In this document: positions 6,109 through 8,527 of the stretch, in pieces
How positions within the stretch are numbered: the stretch's first letter is position 1
How the letters are laid out: the number at the start of each line of letters is the position of its first letter
Assembly (NCBI GenBank): GCA_900543615.1
Contig: UQSC01000077.1
Span: 1-8,527 of the forward strand
Direction of reading: 5' to 3'
DNA length: 8,527 nt
Source of the DNA: an uncultured Collinsella sp.
GTDB taxonomy: Bacteria > Actinomycetota > Coriobacteriia > Coriobacteriales > Coriobacteriaceae
Notes under the pieces: generated by a model
Databases searched by the model: none
What the model was told of the DNA's origin: nothing
What the model saw: the letters and a program-made list of their open reading frames with translations, nothing else
Position numbers and translations under genes: made by a program

Positions 6109-7128
6109 CTATCGGGATTCGGCGTAGGGTTTTGTTGTCGGAATGCCGTAGCCGCGCATCATGGCACCGAACGATTCTACGTCATAGGTGTCCGAGAGTT
6201 TGAAATGAATGACGTTGTGGCCCATGGCGCGAAGGTTCGCGTCGCGCATGAGGGCCGCTCGATACGTTTTTGCCGCCGCCTGCTCTGGATCATTTTGAGC
6301 TTCGTCTTCAAACTTGCCTAGCCCATGCAGCTCTGCCAGCGTCCATGAGCCGCCTGGCATCTGCCAGCCATAATCTGCTAGATAATAGCCAGCGTTTCCC
6401 GGTCGCGTTATCTCAACTTGAAGCTCGGGCGCGGCAACCCCAGCGAGAATCATCGCTGCTCTCGCCTCGGACTCGCCGCCATTGTCTGACCTGTCGTCCA
6501 TATGCTCAAAAACGTCAAAAGCACGCGCGATGCCATGCAACCCTCGGCAATTTGCCTGCGCATATGCCCGCAGCTCTTCGCGTTCGACATCGTACTCACG
6601 GGCCAAGCCATCGACATAGCCCAGCGCATAACGAAAGGCGCTCGTTCGAGCGATATCAACAACCGTTCGATACGGATCCGTCAGCGTAAACAGACCGAGC
6701 CGCCACACTTCGCCCACCCGCCAGCGCTTGTATTCAACGAACTCATACGTATCACGCCTTGTAGACCGTGGCAGCAGTACTTGCACTTTATCCAGAAGCG
6801 TATACGCCGAGCCGATGCCGTAGAGCAGCGCTGCTGTCGATCCGCAAAACACAGCATCCGGTTCAACGACCGCAATAGCGGATGCCAGCTGAAAGATACG
6901 ATCTTCAACCCCAAGATTATTCCAATAGACCGGATCCGCATACACGTGGTTGTAAAGACGAAGCATGAGCTCTTCCTGCATAAGCTCACGCGCACGGCGT
7001 TCATCCCAAGGATCAATTGTTATAAGCAGCTGTCCATCTTGATGAATTCCAACGGCCGAGAATAGCATTCTTGCATATGACTGCGGAAAATGTTTGCCTT
7101 TATCGAGCATGGCCAACCCCATAACCAT
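6109..7128 (-). CDS. AbiEi-like protein with C-terminal PD-(D/E)XK nuclease-like domain
   Basis: About 339 residues. The middle part resembles the AbiEi-type proteins of actinobacteria: PDAVFCGSTAALLYGI (about 91-106), then LFTLTDPYRTVVDIARTSAF and ALGYVDGLAREYDV (about 147-182). The C-terminal part looks like a restriction-endonuclease fold of the DUF559/Vsr type: GESEAR (Glu222), YYLADYGW (Asp253), LAELHGLGKFED (Glu267 and Lys273), then MRDANLRAMGHNVIHF; numbering is from the GTG at 7131. No AbiEii-type partner is in the window, so the gene appears to stand alone and its target is unknown. The start is uncertain: GTG 7131, ATG 7128, ATG 7122 and ATG 7110 are all possible, and only 7110 has a weak GGGG six nt upstream. 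It is flanked on both sides by related palindromes and converges on the toxin gene. Confidence 0.72.
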   Translation of the reverse strand: MVMGLAMLDKGKHFPQSYARMLFSAVGIHQDGQLLITIDPWDERRARELMQEELMLRLYNHVYADPVYWNNLGVEDRIFQLASAIAVVEPDAVFCGSTAALLYGIGSAYTLLDKVQVLLPRSTRRDTYEFVEYKRWRVGEVWRLGLFTLTDPYRTVVDIARTSAFRYALGYVDGLAREYDVEREELRAYAQANCRGLHGIARAFDVFEHMDDRSDNGGESEARAAMILAGVAAPELQVEITRPGNAGYYLADYGWQMPGGSWTLAELHGLGKFEDEAQNDPEQAAAKTYRAALMRDANLRAMGHNVIHFKLSDTYDVESFGAMMRGYGIPTTKPYAESR

Positions 7129-7181
7129 CACGGCGGAGAGAATACCATTACGCTATCGCATGCTTCCGTCCGCAGGCCTTG

Positions 7182-7201
7182 CCAAAAGCTGACCAAAAGC
7201 T
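7182..7201. repeat. Short direct repeat upstream of the AbiEi-like gene
   Basis: CCAAAAGCT occurs at 7182-7190 and 7193-7201, an 11-bp period. GGTCAGAGCTT at 7212-7222 forms an imperfect inverted partner. It lies about 55-70 bp upstream of the gene start, where an operator could be. No clear promoter hexamers were found in 7132-7295 and nothing else is evident there. Confidence 0.3.
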
Positions 7202-7295
7202 TGACGCCGCAGGTCAGAGCTTCAAAAAATAATTCCACTCTCGGTAGACGGTCGCTACGACCCTCCCAACGGCATCAAAATCCAACCTTACAAAT

Positions 7296-7362
7296 AGTTG
7301 CGGTGAAATACGGACTACATGGGCCATAAAAGCCGGAAAATAGTCCGTATTTCACCGCAACT
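7296..7362. repeat. Long palindrome, right copy of the repeat family
   Basis: A perfect 22-bp inverted repeat (7296-7317 with 7341-7362) around a 23-nt loop. The arm shares GTTGCGGTGAAATACGGACT with the left copy; the loop differs. Beyond the arm, the outer flank 7342-7373 matches the left copy's 6003-6034 in inverted orientation at 31 of 32 positions, so the repeated unit is longer than the palindrome. It lies between the tRNA terminator and the AbiEi-like gene. Confidence 0.9.
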
Positions 7363-7397
7363 TAGAAGGGGATGTGGGGTCCCGGCATGTATATGAA

Positions 7398-7431
7398 AAT
7401 GGCTCTGATTCCCAAAGGGACCAGAGCCATT
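7398..7431 (-). terminator. Terminator of the tRNA-Pro/tRNA-Gly operon
   Basis: A perfect 10-bp stem (AATGGCTCTG 7398-7407 with CAGAGCCATT 7422-7431) with an inner TCCC/GGGA stem around AAA. On the minus strand it begins 11 nt after the tRNA-Gly CCA end and runs into TTTTCATATA, a short U-rich tract. This is the usual form of an intrinsic terminator. Confidence 0.8.
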
Positions 7432-7442
7432 CGTCTATCTTA

Positions 7443-7516
7443 TGGAGCGGGCGACGGGAATCGAACCCGCGTCATCAGCTTGGAAGGCTGGGGTTCTACC
7501 ATTGAACTACGCCCGC
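7443..7516 (-). tRNA. tRNA-Gly (anticodon TCC)
   Basis: 74 nt including an encoded CCA. The acceptor stem GCGGGCG/CGCCCGC is perfect, the discriminator base is T, the D arm is GTTC...GAAC, the anticodon loop CTTCCAA reads TCC, and the T arm contains GGGTTCGATTCCC. It would decode GGA and, by wobble, GGG. It lies 6 nt downstream of tRNA-Pro in the same transcript. Confidence 0.97.
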
Positions 7517-7522
7517 AAGATA

Positions 7523-7599
7523 TGGTCGGGACGACAGGATTTGAACCTGCGACATCCTGCTCCCAAAGCAGGCGCGCTACCAAACTGCGCCACGTCCCG
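7523..7599 (-). tRNA. tRNA-Pro (anticodon TGG)
   Basis: 77 nt including an encoded CCA. The acceptor stem CGGGACG/CGTCCCG is perfect with discriminator A. The anticodon stem CCTGC/GCAGG closes loop TTTGGGA, giving anticodon TGG. The T arm contains GCAGGTTCAAATCCTGT. It is the first gene of a two-tRNA operon. Confidence 0.97.
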
Positions 7600-7650
7600 A
7601 AGGTGTTGAGCAGCTAAGGTCTAAACCTTGCGTGTCCCAAAGCGAAGGAA

Positions 7651-7679
7651 ATTATAGGGGAGACTCCCCGCCTGTGCAA
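7651..7679 (-). promoter_or_regulatory. Promoter of the tRNA operon, with a palindrome in its spacer
   Basis: On the minus strand, TTGCAC (7679-7674) and a perfect TATAAT (7656-7651) are separated by 17 nt. Transcription would start near 7644, about 45 nt before tRNA-Pro. The spacer contains GGGGAGACTCCCC (7657-7669), a perfect 6+1+6 palindrome. It could be an operator, or a stem ending brnQ transcription, since brnQ stops 11 nt upstream of the -35. Confidence 0.85.
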
Positions 7680-7690
7680 GCGCAGAAACC

Positions 7691-8527
7691 CTAGCTCCTC
7701 GAATGTGCGACAAACTGGCTATGAACCAGACCAATCACTAACGCGACCACAGCAACCGGCGCCCACGCAGCGCCGATATCTGCCAGCGGCAACGCATCGA
7801 ACGGCAGCCACGCGCCAGCAAAGAACGCATCGCGGACCGAAGTGATTACGCTCTGTACCGCGACAACGCCGCCGACCCAGACCCACACCTGCGGATGCGC
7901 GTCGCAAAAGCCGTGCACCAGGCCCATAAGTACCAGCACAATGGCAACGGGATACAGGGCATTGAGCATAGGCACCGAGAACATAAGGATCACGTCGAGG
8001 CCCACGTTGGAGAGCACGCACGAAAACGCCGCGAACACAAAGGCGAACATCGCAAAGGGACGGCGCATGGCCTCCTCGGAAGCCTCCGCTCCCCCTTCGA
8101 CCACATACGTCTCGCAGAAGTAACGCGAACAGCAGCTGATAAGGCCAATACACACGTTCATGCAGGCGAGGAAAAAGATCGCAAAGACCACGACCGTGCC
8201 GACAAGGCCAAAGTGCAAAGACGCCGAACGCGCAAGGATCGCGGCGCCGTTGGTGGCGTCGGGCATAACCGTGCCGAGCTGCATACCAGCAAGCGCTAGG
8301 CCGCAGTAGATGATGGCCATGAGCACGCCGGCGATCACACCCGAACGCGAAATCTCGAAGGCCACGCGCTTATCGTCGGTAACGCCGAGCTCATGGATGG
8401 TCTCGGCAATGATGATGCCAAAGGCGAGCGACGCAAGCAGGTCCATGGTCTGGTAGCCGGTCAAAAAGCCCTGCACGGCAGCACCGGCATTGTAGGGAGC
8501 CTGCGGCGCGGCAGCGGGACCCAACGG
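7691..8527 (-). CDS. brnQ: Branched-chain amino acid carrier protein, C-terminal 278 residues (start outside window)
   Basis: Sodium- or proton-coupled inner-membrane importer for leucine, isoleucine and valine (BrnQ/LIVCS family). The frame is open to the window edge and ends at TAG 7691-7693. The E. coli protein is 439 residues, so about the first 160 are missing. Family-specific blocks are GFLTGYQTMDLLASLAFGII, the segment NGAAILARSASLHFG, LACMNVCIGLISCCSRYF, VLSNVGLDVILMFSVPMLNALYP and the closing LPLADIGAAWAPVAVV, in the same order as E. coli BrnQ. About seven hydrophobic segments are visible. A Cys-rich stretch (CMNVCIGLISCC) replaces the ACLTTAVGLTCAC segment of E. coli. The neighbouring tRNA operon runs the same way but has its own promoter. 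Confidence 0.9.
   Translation of the reverse strand, partial: PLGPAAAPQAPYNAGAAVQGFLTGYQTMDLLASLAFGIIIAETIHELGVTDDKRVAFEISRSGVIAGVLMAIIYCGLALAGMQLGTVMPDATNGAAILARSASLHFGLVGTVVVFAIFFLACMNVCIGLISCCSRYFCETYVVEGGAEASEEAMRRPFAMFAFVFAAFSCVLSNVGLDVILMFSVPMLNALYPVAIVLVLMGLVHGFCDAHPQVWVWVGGVVAVQSVITSVRDAFFAGAWLPFDALPLADIGAAWAPVAVVALVIGLVHSQFVAHSRS

Noticed and set aside
6012..7362. CRISPR array or retron
   Set aside because: There are only two palindromic repeats, in inverted orientation and more than 1 kb apart, with no regular spacers and no reverse transcriptase or cas gene.
7443..7599. Integration (att) site at the tRNA 3' ends
   Set aside because: No second copy of either tRNA 3' segment was seen in the window and no integrase is present.

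Overview
The window looks like a piece of chromosome from a GC-rich, strictly anaerobic gut-type bacterium. The protein styles suggest a coriobacterial actinobacterium such as Collinsella; this is inferred, because the window has no rRNA or marker gene. It starts with 43 bases of Illumina/Nextera adapter rather than genomic DNA, so position 44 is a true contig end and the first gene is cut there.

Minus strand, 44-4776: a formate hydrogenlyase (FHL-2/hydrogenase-4 type) operon, transcribed right to left as hydN-like ferredoxin, fdhF, hyfA, hyfB (cut). fdhF is one 740-residue selenoprotein gene. Its in-frame TGA at 3763-3765 falls at residue 140, the selenocysteine position of E. coli FDH-H, and a SECIS-like hairpin follows it at the E. 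coli spacing. Electrons from formate would pass from FdhF through the polyferredoxin subunits to a membrane-bound [NiFe]-hydrogenase, whose remaining subunits should lie beyond the contig end. HyfB is the antiporter-like, proton-translocating membrane subunit. The operon has a structured leader (about 4786-4890) and a cluster of CCCTGCAA repeats upstream.

Plus strand, 5206-5998: a two-gene toxin-antitoxin module, a RelB/DinJ-like ribbon-helix-helix antitoxin overlapping a PIN-domain toxin by 8 nt. It has a recognisable promoter and a set of phased half-sites upstream.

6003-7373: a minus-strand gene for an AbiEi-like protein with a PD-(D/E)XK nuclease-like C-terminus. On each side lies a long palindrome of the same repeat family, in inverted orientation and with conserved outer flanks. 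The left palindrome also sits between the two convergent genes, where it could act as a bidirectional terminator.

7398-7679, minus strand: a tRNA-Pro(TGG)-tRNA-Gly(TCC) operon with a clear promoter and a hairpin terminator. 7691-8527, minus strand: the C-terminal two thirds of a BrnQ branched-chain amino acid carrier, running off the window.

The strongest items for follow-up are the palindrome-flanked nuclease-like gene, the structured leader of the FHL operon, and the RelB/DinJ-PIN pair whose toxin lacks the usual last acidic residue.
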